64,000 nt of DNA from Bacillus sp. FJAT-25509 (GTDB lineage Bacteria; Bacillota; Bacilli; Bacillales; Bacillaceae_G). The notes under the pieces were generated by a model, which made no database searches, was not told the origin of the DNA, and was given only the letters and a program-made list of their open reading frames with translations. Shown here one piece after another: positions 16,112 through 24,600 of this stretch (its first letter is position 1; each line of letters starts with the position of its first letter). The position numbers and the translations under genes were made by a program. The stretch spans positions 159,023 to 223,022 of the forward strand of contig NZ_LJIZ01000019.1 of assembly GCF_001420605.1 (NCBI RefSeq), written 5' to 3'.

Positions 16112-17503
16112 ATGTCAAAGCTTTGGGGCGGACGTTTTACGAAGGAAACAAACCAATTAGTAGAAGAATTTACGGCATCAATTGAATTTGATCAAATTAT
16201 GGCTAAGGAAGATATAGCTGGAAGTATCGCACATGCAACGATGCTTGGAGAATGTGGCATAATTGAAATCAATGAAGCTGAACTTATAATAGAAGGTTTA
16301 AATACGATCTTAAAAAAAGTTGAGAAAAATGAAGTTCAATTTAGTATTGAAAATGAAGATATTCATATGAATATCGAAAGTTTGTTAATTGAAGAAATCG
16401 GTCCTGTAGGAGGGAAACTACATACAGGTCGTAGTCGAAATGATCAAGTAGCAACGGATATGCACCTATTTTTAAAAAATAATACGTCCTCCATTATTCA
16501 TTTAATTGAAGAGGTTCAAAATAAAATCGTTGCACAAGCCAAAAAGCATGTAAATACAATTATGCCTGGGTATACGCACTTACAAAGAGCACAGCCTGTT
16601 TCATTTGCACATCATTTACTTGCGTATTTTTGGATGCTTGAGCGTGACAAAAGCCGATTCATAGATAGTTTAAAACGAGTGGATATTTCACCATTAGGGG
16701 CAGGTGCATTAGCTGGAACGACATTTCCAATTAACCGTCAACGTACCGCTGAATTACTTGGTTTTAGTGATATCTATCATAATAGTTTAGATGCAGTAAG
16801 TGATCGTGATTTTATCGTAGAGTTTCTTTCTGATTCGTCATTACTAATGACACATATTTCTAGACTATCAGAGGAATTTGTCATTTGGTCTAGTCAAGAA
16901 TTTCAGTTTATTGAATTAGACGATGCTTTTTGTACCGGCTCTAGTATTATGCCGCAGAAAAAAAATCCAGATGTTCCAGAATTACTTCGAGGTAAAACAG
17001 GGAGAGTTTATGGCAGCTTAATCGGGTTATTAACTGTTTTAAAAGGACTACCTTTAGCATATAACAAGGACATGCAAGAAGATAAAGAAGGTATGTTCGA
17101 TACTGTTTATACTGTTGTAGGGGCACTGCAATTACTATCAGGAATTATTGATACAATGAAAGTAAACGAAACTCGAATGTACGAAGCTGTTAAAAATGAT
17201 TATTCAAACGCTACTGACCTTGCTGATTACTTAGTTCGAAAAAATATTCCATTCCGACAAGCACATGAAATCGTTGGAAAAACGGTTCTATATGCTATTG
17301 AGAATCATAAATTTCTTGGGGAATTAAATCTTGAGGAATTTAAGATGATTAATGAAGTATTTGAAGAAGATATTTATCATACATTAAATCCAAAAACGGT
17401 TATGGAAGCAAGAATAAGTGAAGGTGGAACTTCTACAAATGAAGTTTGGAAACAAATAATGAAAGCGGAAGAGTGTTTAAGCATCACAACAAATATGGTA
17501 TAA
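16112..17503 (+). CDS. argH: Argininosuccinate lyase
   Basis: This member of the fumarase/aspartase superfamily cleaves argininosuccinate to arginine and fumarate. It begins [10 protein letters not shown] and has [13 protein letters not shown] near residue 110, the [10 protein letters not shown] loop near 155 and the signature [12 protein letters not shown] near 280. The 463 residues are normal. It ends the arg operon, with a terminator just after the stop. Confidence 0.95.
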   Translation: MSKLWGGRFTKETNQLVEEFTASIEFDQIMAKEDIAGSIAHATMLGECGIIEINEAELIIEGLNTILKKVEKNEVQFSIENEDIHMNIESLLIEEIGPVGGKLHTGRSRNDQVATDMHLFLKNNTSSIIHLIEEVQNKIVAQAKKHVNTIMPGYTHLQRAQPVSFAHHLLAYFWMLERDKSRFIDSLKRVDISPLGAGALAGTTFPINRQRTAELLGFSDIYHNSLDAVSDRDFIVEFLSDSSLLMTHISRLSEEFVIWSSQEFQFIELDDAFCTGSSIMPQKKNPDVPELLRGKTGRVYGSLIGLLTVLKGLPLAYNKDMQEDKEGMFDTVYTVVGALQLLSGIIDTMKVNETRMYEAVKNDYSNATDLADYLVRKNIPFRQAHEIVGKTVLYAIENHKFLGELNLEEFKMINEVFEEDIYHTLNPKTVMEARISEGGTSTNEVWKQIMKAEECLSITTNMV

Positions 17504-17518
17504 TTTTCTATTCAAGAG

Positions 17519-17543
17519 CGTCCAATCTTTTTGGACGTTTTTT
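17519..17543 (+). terminator. Terminator of the arg operon
   Basis: CGTCCAA, a short loop, TTGGACG and a T-run lie 16 bp after argH. Confidence 0.85.
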
Positions 17544-17620
17544 TGTGCTTCTAATTATTAATAATTTTCTATTCATTATGCAAATACTAGAAGTAGTTAC
17601 TAAAAAAAGGTAGGTATTAT

Positions 17621-18628
17621 ATGAGTAAGCAAGAAAAAAGTAGTGTATTTAGAGCATCAGAAGGGATAGCGCATGCTGTGTTCGTAATGATCGGTATCGG
17701 GTCTTTACTTGAGAGTATTGGGAAAATTTTTCATTTTGAATCTTTAGTGACGATCGGATTTTCAACTAAGTTATTAATGGCACCAGCTATTGGAGCGGGT
17801 ATAGCTGTTTTATTAGGTTCAAGTACATTAATTATTTTTTCCGCAATGTCTGCTGCAATAATCGGTTCCGGTGCATTATTAATGGTAGATACGGCTATGA
17901 CCATTAAAATGGGTGAACCAGTAGGAGCTTTATTATCAGCTTTAGTTGCAATTCTGATTGGAAAAGCTGTTCAAGGTAAAACGAAACTAGATTTAATGGT
18001 TGTACCTCTATTTGCAATTTTAATTTCAGGACTAGTTGGATTATATTTATCAAAATGGATTTCTCCAATCTTAATAGCGGTTGGGAATTTTATTAAAAGT
18101 TCAACTGAAGGTTCTCCAATTATTGCTTCAATAGTATTAGCAGTAGTTTGGGGGATATTGATTGTTTCGCCTGCGTCTTCTGCTGCATTAGCAATTGCGT
18201 TGAATTTAGATGGACTTGCTGGCGGGGCTGCCTTAGCAGGATGTGCAGCACAATTTGTTGGTTTAGCTGTTATCTCTGCACGAGAGAATGATCCAGGAAG
18301 TATCCTTGGATTATTAATCATCACGCCGAAATTACAACTCCCAAATGTAACAAGGAATATCAAAATACTTATACCGACAGCAATTGCAAGTGCTGTGGCA
18401 GGACCGGTTTCTGCATTCTTATTTCATATTGAAGCGCCAAAAGAAATCACAGGTTTAGGGTTATGCGCATTAGTTGCACCAATGAATTTATTAGCTACAT
18501 ACGGAAGTGCAGTTATTATTCCAATGATTGTTACTTATATCTTAGTTCCAGGAATCGTTTCGTATATTGTGTACATATTCTTAAAACAAGCAAATATGAT
18601 TAAACCTGGAGAGTTGAAAATATTATAA
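17621..18628 (+). CDS. PfoR-like PTS EIIC-family membrane protein
   Basis: This 335-residue, very hydrophobic protein has about 8-10 membrane segments and matches the EIIC-like family that includes the perfringolysin regulator PfoR. Typical are the Gly/Ala-rich repeats (GGAALAGCAAQFVGLA) and the conserved loop with ITPKLQLPNVTRN near residue 230. No EIIA, EIIB or HPr-linked partner is encoded nearby, so sugar transport through the PTS is not shown. An AAAAAAGG site precedes the ATG. The gene is monocistronic. Confidence 0.65.
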   Translation: MSKQEKSSVFRASEGIAHAVFVMIGIGSLLESIGKIFHFESLVTIGFSTKLLMAPAIGAGIAVLLGSSTLIIFSAMSAAIIGSGALLMVDTAMTIKMGEPVGALLSALVAILIGKAVQGKTKLDLMVVPLFAILISGLVGLYLSKWISPILIAVGNFIKSSTEGSPIIASIVLAVVWGILIVSPASSAALAIALNLDGLAGGAALAGCAAQFVGLAVISARENDPGSILGLLIITPKLQLPNVTRNIKILIPTAIASAVAGPVSAFLFHIEAPKEITGLGLCALVAPMNLLATYGSAVIIPMIVTYILVPGIVSYIVYIFLKQANMIKPGELKIL

Positions 18629-18657
18629 ATATATTGAGTGCTATATGTTTGATGAGC

Positions 18658-18791
18658 TGCAAATAAAGATATTGAAAGTGCAAATAAATCAATCAGGGTG
18701 CAATTAAAATATAGCATATCTGCAATTAAAAAATTCAAAACTGCAAATAATATTTTGGAATCTGCAAATAAGGACTCACTAATGACAAATA
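18658..18791. repeat. Array of a 9-bp word at about 21-bp intervals
   Basis: TGCAAATAA or TGCAATTAA begins at 18658, 18679, 18699, 18721, 18742 and 18763, with a variant (TGACAAATAA) at 18783. Spacings are 21, 20, 22, 21, 21 and 20 bp, two helical turns, while the 11-13 bp between words vary. It fills most of the gap between the PfoR-like gene and the LysE remnant. Related arrays occur at 38161-38289 and, with two units, at 56661-56690. Confidence 0.8.
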
Positions 18792-18911
18792 AATAGAGTG
18801 TCACCTACTAAATTCAAAGAAACAACAATAAAATAGAATGTAAATCGACTAAAACATAACGAAATCCAGTAAAATGGATCATGATTGATACAGTTCCTTC
18901 CCTACAAAACA

Positions 18912-18943
18912 AAAAATGAGTACTATCCACAGTACTCATTTTT
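18912..18943. terminator. Terminator downstream of the LysE pseudogene
   Basis: AAAAATGAGTACT, a 6-nt loop and AGTACTCATTTTT form a 13-bp perfect stem. It ends leftward transcripts and can also act rightward. Confidence 0.85.
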
Positions 18944-18955
18944 CTGTTTTAGTGA

Positions 18956-19599
18956 TTACGTTCGATCCATAAAAAACAGCTTCAATCCAATTCCTGTAAA
19001 AATAATGCCTTGTGCTAGATTGATAATTTTAGATGATTTCTCATTTTGTAACAATTTTTCACCCAAGCTACCTGCAAAAATCGCTATAATTGAAAATACA
19101 ATGAGAGTTAATACCATAAAAGTTAAACCTAAAACGATCATTTGTAGGGAAACTGCCATACCGCTTTTGTCTATAAATTGAGGCAAAAGCGCTAGGAAGA
19201 ATAAAGATACCTTTGGATTTAGTACGTTCATTAAAAATCCTCGACGATATAAAGAAGGTAAAGTTTGTTTTTGGGGTTTCGTGAAAGAGCTTACTTCATT
19301 GCTTGAACGAAAGGCCTGGTAAGCTAAGTACAGTAAATAAAAAGCACCTAAGTATTTTAAAATGGAAAAGCGATATCTGACTTATACCAAATGGCTGATA
19401 ATCCAATTGAAGCAGCAAGTGTATGGATTGTAACGCCTGAACAAAGGCCACATGCCGGTGCAATTCCTTCTTTTTTTCCGTATGAAATGCTTTGTGCCAT
19501 AACAAAAATATTATCTGGTCCAGGTGCTATTATTAATAATAAGGACACAGCAATAAACGACAGGTAAATCGTTAATTCCAATGAAATACCTCCTATCAA
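18956..19599 (-). pseudogene. LysE/RhtB-family amino-acid exporter, frameshifted
   Basis: The upstream part (19599 to about 19370) encodes the family N-terminus with IAPGPDNIFVMAQSISYGKKEG. It then shifts frame and stops after DIAFPF. The rest continues in another frame as ILKYLGAFYLLYLAYQAF, then GFLMNVLNPKVSLFFLALLPQF, down to 18956. Adding one base to the four-base A run at 19366-19369 joins both parts into about 214 residues, the normal LysE length. The domain content is complete, so this is a recent homopolymer mutation or a base-calling error. Intact relatives export lysine, threonine or homoserine. Confidence 0.8.
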
Positions 19600-19688
19600 T
19601 TTTTTGTTTTTTTATAATACTTTAATATGAAAAAGACAGGAAAAGCCGGAAAAGATAGGTGAAAAAAGATTTTAAAGGAGAGGTTAAT

Positions 19689-20243
19689 GTGAGCGAGAAG
19701 GAAAAAATGATAAATGGTGAGATGTATTTAGCGTGGGATGATGAATTAGTTGAAGAGAGAGGTAATGCTCGAAGGTTGACGCGTGAATTTAATTCAACGT
19801 TTGAAACTGAAAATAGTAAAAGAGAAAGTCTATTAAAACAATTATTTGGTTCTACGGGTGAAACGATAAATATTGAACCTACCTTTAGATGTGACTATGG
19901 TTACAATATTCATGTAGGTGAAAATTTTTATGCCAACTTTGATTGTGTCATCTTGGATGTTTGCCCGGTACATATTGGGGTAAATTGCTTTATGGCACCT
20001 GGGGTTCATATTTATACTGCCACACATCCACTTGATCCGGTTGAAAGGGCTAGTGGAGTTGAATTTGGTAAACCAGTTACGATTGGTGATAATGTTTGGA
20101 TTGGTGGAAGAGCCATCATTAACCCTGGAGTAAAAATTGGACATAATGTAGTAATCGCATCTGGGGCTGTTGTTACAAAAGATGTTCCTGACAATGTAGT
20201 CGTTGGAGGAAATCCAGCTAGAATTATTAAGGAAATTAAGTAA
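19689..20243 (+). CDS. Maltose/galactoside O-acetyltransferase-like (left-handed beta-helix)
   Basis: This 184-residue acetyltransferase uses acetyl-CoA on sugars. The N-terminal [16 protein letters not shown] segment is the maltose-acetyltransferase cap. Hexapeptide repeats from about residue 70 include the catalytic His in [14 protein letters not shown] and end [15 protein letters not shown] at 19689 has AAAGGAG 8 nt upstream and gives the usual family length; the longer frame from 19659 has no ribosome site. The true substrate is unknown. Confidence 0.85.
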   Translation: MSEKEKMINGEMYLAWDDELVEERGNARRLTREFNSTFETENSKRESLLKQLFGSTGETINIEPTFRCDYGYNIHVGENFYANFDCVILDVCPVHIGVNCFMAPGVHIYTATHPLDPVERASGVEFGKPVTIGDNVWIGGRAIINPGVKIGHNVVIASGAVVTKDVPDNVVVGGNPARIIKEIK

Positions 20244-20321
20244 CAGATTTTACGAGAAGGCATTTAAGAAATGCATAAAGCGTGAATCTAATTTTTCCAA
20301 TTCTGAAAATGGGGGGGCTAT

Positions 20322-21083
20322 ATGATTTATTTAATATTAATTTGTATATTACTAGGTTTTATGTTGCTAGTGTATATGTTTATTGAGGCTCATATGAATA
20401 TAATTCGAAAACATGAGTTCTCTTTTTCAACTACTCCCCTTGAAAAGCCGATTAGAATCCTTTTTATTTCCGATATTCATAGAAGAAAAATAGATTCTTC
20501 TATTATTAAGAAGTTGTCTAATCAAGTTGATCTTGTCATTATAGGCGGTGATCTATTAGAAAAGGGAGTGCCTCTTGAAAGGATTGAAAATAATATTCAA
20601 AAGCTATGTAGTCTTGGTGAGGTCTACTTTGTTTGGGGTAATAATGATATAGAAATTGAAAAAAGGGATTTACTGACTATTTTTAATAAATGGAATGTAA
20701 CTGTTTTGAAGAACGCTTCTGTTACCTTAAACCATTTGCAAAGAGAATGGGCATTAATTGGGGTAGATGATTTGAAAACGGGGAAGGTGGATCTTGATCT
20801 TGCCTTTCAAGGTGTTAAACAAGATGCATTTAAGCTTTTAGTTAGTCATAATCCAAGAATCTTGAAGTTTTTAAAGGAAGAACATGGAGTATCGCTTGTA
20901 TTAAGTGGTCATACGCATGGAGGACAAATAAGAATTTTCGGATATGGTCCATATGAAAAAGGTAAAACGCATGTGTATAATGGGATAACTCAAATAATAA
21001 GTAATGGATATGGAACAACGACTATACCACTTAGGTTAAATGCACGCCCTGAAACTCATTACATTGTGATTAAAAGTATATAA
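20322..21083 (+). CDS. Membrane-anchored calcineurin-like metallophosphoesterase
   Basis: This 253-residue protein has an N-terminal membrane segment (about 2-22) followed by a metallophosphoesterase domain with all core motifs: ISDIH near residue 50, GGDL near 73, WGNND near 103, VSHNP near 187 and SGHTHGGQ near 204. B. subtilis YkuE has a similar layout, but the substrate here is not known. A G-rich GGGGGGG site precedes the ATG. It may follow the acetyltransferase in one transcript, as no terminator lies between them. Confidence 0.75.
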   Translation: MIYLILICILLGFMLLVYMFIEAHMNIIRKHEFSFSTTPLEKPIRILFISDIHRRKIDSSIIKKLSNQVDLVIIGGDLLEKGVPLERIENNIQKLCSLGEVYFVWGNNDIEIEKRDLLTIFNKWNVTVLKNASVTLNHLQREWALIGVDDLKTGKVDLDLAFQGVKQDAFKLLVSHNPRILKFLKEEHGVSLVLSGHTHGGQIRIFGYGPYEKGKTHVYNGITQIISNGYGTTTIPLRLNARPETHYIVIKSI

Positions 21084-21103
21084 AGTCATAAGAAAATGAC
21101 TTA

Positions 21104-21137
21104 AACATGAGATATAAATATATTTCATGTTTTTTTT
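21104..21137 (+). terminator. Terminator of the phosphoesterase gene
   Basis: AACATGA (21104-21110) pairs with TCATGTT (21125-21131), followed by T residues. Confidence 0.7.
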
Positions 21138-21270
21138 ATACTCTGTAACCTGAAATTCGACTTTTATAAACAAAATAGAGAGTAGATTTATAGCTTTCGA
21201 AATGGACAGTTTCTTAGTTTGGAGGGGGATTGAAATCTACTAAATGACAAAAAAGGGCTGTCTTAGACCT

Positions 21271-21350
21271 GAATAATAGACACATAAAAAAAGAGTCTAT
21301 TATTCGTGTATTTTTTATGTCCTGGTCATCAGTCTCTTTTTTTATGTGTC
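21271..21350. repeat. Two overlapping, mutually exclusive inverted repeats
   Basis: GAATAATAGAC (21271-21281) pairs perfectly with GTCTATTATTC (21295-21305). The 17-base block at 21279-21295 (GACACATAAAAAAAGAG) pairs perfectly with 21334-21350. The arms overlap, so only one hairpin can form at a time. It may be a small MITE-like insertion or an attenuator-like structure; no open frame lies in it. Confidence 0.65.
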
Positions 21351-21699
21351 CACTTTAAAGGAAACAATTCAGCATTTGTATCTTCTTTTTTTATTACAAA
21401 AACTCTTTTAATATTTTTTTTGATAAAATATTATAAAAATATAAAATTAGAAAATTATAATAATTATTTTGTGTTCTTATTTTTTTGGCAAAAAAAATGA
21501 TAATTCCCCCAAATGAAAAATGTTTGAAAATTAAGTTTTATAGGGCTTTAAAAAAAAAAATTTACAAATTGTACCTATTATCTGATTTTTTTATAGTTTA
21601 TTTGGTCAAATTCCCCCAATTTACGATAACGATTGCTAGCGTTAAAATAAAAAAAAGATAGAAAATTGTCAAAAAATTTCAAAAATGGGGGAGTAAAGT
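21351..21699. promoter_or_regulatory. AT-rich leader region of the giant protease gene
   Basis: About 350 bp of very AT-rich DNA precede the protease. It contains two copies of AATTCCCCCAA (about 21502 and 21610) and a dyad TAACG-ATTGCTAG-CGTTA (21627-21644) only 55 bp before the start codon, which may be an operator. No clear sigma-A box pair stands out. The ribosome site is GGGGGAG with the GTG start 7 nt on. Confidence 0.45.
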
Positions 21700-24600
21700 G
21701 TGAGTAAAAGAAACTTCAAAGTAAGTTTAGCTAAAACAACGATCAGTGCTCTGGTCGTGGGCTCGATGATTCCATTTAATGTACTAGCAGCTACACCAAA
21801 TGCTAGCACAGAAAATACTGTCGTCGGTTCACATACACAAAAAACAAGCACACCAGACTTAACAGCTGATCAAATCGACGCTTTAAAGAAAATATCAACA
21901 GAAAGTGATGTAAAGGTTTCGCAAAAGATTGATACGAAAAGCTCAAAAATGGTCAAGGTTATTGTCGAATTTACGCAAGAACCAGCAAAAATAAGTGTCC
22001 TACAAAAAGAAGTAGCTGGTGAAAAAACGACATTAAGCGCAGAAAATAGCGCAGTTAAATCGTCACACGCCACATTCAAGTCATTTGTAAATGAGCTAAA
22101 TAATAGTGCAAGTAAAACCAATTCAGTAAATGCAGTATCAGCATTAAGTATCGCACCAAATGAAGTATCTAATGAAACAACAGACACAGCTGGGGAGGCT
22201 ACCGTTCAAATTACGCGTGAATACACACATGCATTAAACGGGGTGGCAATGACACTACCAGGTAACTTAGTTGAGAAATTATTTGATTCTGGTGTAGTAA
22301 GTCGTGTATTAAACGATGACATAGTAAAGCTTGACCCAAGCGAACTGAAAGCTTCTGCTGCAAGTGAACAAGGTGAGAATAATTTACCAGAAAATTACAT
22401 TCCATTACCAGGTATTGAAGATTTGCATAAAGAAGGTACTACTGGAAAAGGAATCAATGTAGGGGTTATTGATACAGGGATTGACTACAATCACCCAGAT
22501 TTAACAGACGTATATAAAGGCTACCGTGCAAAAAGTGGAGAAGATGCAAGCAAAATCGATCCAACAACAGTTAAAGGTTGGGATTTTGTTGACAACGATG
22601 CTGATCCAATGGAAACAACAGTTGATGATTGGGTAAAAGCTGGCAAACCTGAAGGTGATGGTGGGGAACCGTATTATACATTCCACGGTACACACGTTTC
22701 AGGGACGATTGCAGCTCAATCGAAAAATAATGTAGATTTACCAGCACAAGGGGTTGCACCTGGTGTAAACTTGTATAATTATCGTGTACTTGGGCCGTAC
22801 GGTACAGGGTCTCAAGATGCGATTATTGGTGGGATTGACAAAGCTTTACAAGATGGTATGAAAGTTATCAACTTATCTCTTGGGGCACCAAGTAATGATC
22901 CGTTATCAGCTGAAGCTGTGGCAATTAATAATGCAACTCTTGCAGGTGTAACATGTGTTATTTCAGCAGGGAACTCAGGTCCGGGTGCAGGCACACTAGG
23001 TACGCCGGGTGCATCAGCGCTTGCAATTACGGTTGGAGCAAGTGATTTCCCAGTAAGTGTCCCTACAGCATCAGCAAAAGTAGGGAATGAAACATTTACT
23101 AACTTCAAGTTACTTGGAAAAGGTTATAACGATCGGGTATCAGATCTTGAGAATAAAACTTATCAATTCGTTGATGTTGGTTTAGCACAAGCAGCTGATT
23201 TTAAAGATGCAAACGGTAATCCAATCGATTTAACTGGAAAAGTTGCACTGATTACACGTGGTACAAGCTCGTTAGCTGAAAAAATAACAAACGCAGCGAA
23301 AGCAGGCGCGGTTGCAGCGATTATGACTAACAATATTGACGGTGACATTGATAATTACTTAGCAAGTGACGAAGGGTTTATACCAACATTCCGTATGACT
23401 AAAGCTGATGGTGAACGATTACGTAGTGTAGGCACAAATACAATTACTTTTACGAATGTAAGTTCAACGAATACACAAGGAAATCACTTGGCAAGCTTTA
23501 GTTCTAGAGGACCAGTTGCTTCGACATATGACATTAAGCCAGATGTTGTTGCACCAGGAGTATCGGTGTACTCAACTTATCCATATTTCGTCCATAGCCC
23601 AGATAAAGTAGACTATAGCAACGCTTACGCTCGTATATCAGGTACATCGATGGCGTCGCCACATGTCGCAGGAATTGCTGCGCTAATCTTACAAGCACAT
23701 CCAGACTACACACCAGCTGACGTGAAAGCAGCATTGACGAACACTTCTGGAAATCTAGACGGAGATTACTCTGTATACGAACAAGGTGCTGGTTTAGTCA
23801 ATGTAGTGAAAGCAGTAAAACGTGACGTGAGCTTTAAAGCACAAGACACAACGGCAAACATTGATAGTAGTGGTAATACTGTGAACATGAATTACGAAAA
23901 AGGTTCATTAACGTTTGGCGCAGTGTATAGAAAAGAAGGTGCGGTCAATACGAGTAATCGAACAGTGAAAGTAAAAAATAGAGGAAACTCTGACAAAACG
24001 TTTGATATATCTGCAACTTTTATTAAACCAAATGCAGCGGTAAGTGATGCAACTAAAAACGGCATTACAGTGACTGCAAGTTCACCATCACTAACAGTAA
24101 AAGCAGGTGAAACAACAAGCTTTACAGCAACCGTGAACGTACCAAGTAGTGCAGATTATGGTCGATACGAAGGATATTTGAACATTGTAAATCATGATAA
24201 TCCAAGTGAAACGTACCGCATGCCATTGGCTGTTCGTACGGTTGAAAAAGGATTCAGCAACTTGATGATGGACGACAATGCGGCCACTACTAGAAAGCCG
24301 GTCATCCCTTCATTTTTTAATTATGGCAGTGCACGAAATATCGGCTTTACATTAAACAGCCCGATGACATATGTCTGGGGGGTAATTTATGACAAAAACG
24401 GCAACGCACTTGGAGCTACCACAGTATCGCCACTTAGTGCAAGTACAGCGCCAACGGATCAGTTTATATCGTTCTCTTTTGACGCAGCTAGTTACTATCC
24501 ATTTATCGGAGATCCGTCGAAAGAGTTGACAAGCCAGTTCACAAAAGCATCATTGCCAGAAGGTCAGTACACGATTAAAGTACGCACAACGGATACGACA

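Noticed and set aside
18658..18791. CRISPR array
   Set aside because: The repeated word is only 9 bp and degenerate, the between-word length is 11-13 bp, and no cas genes are nearby.
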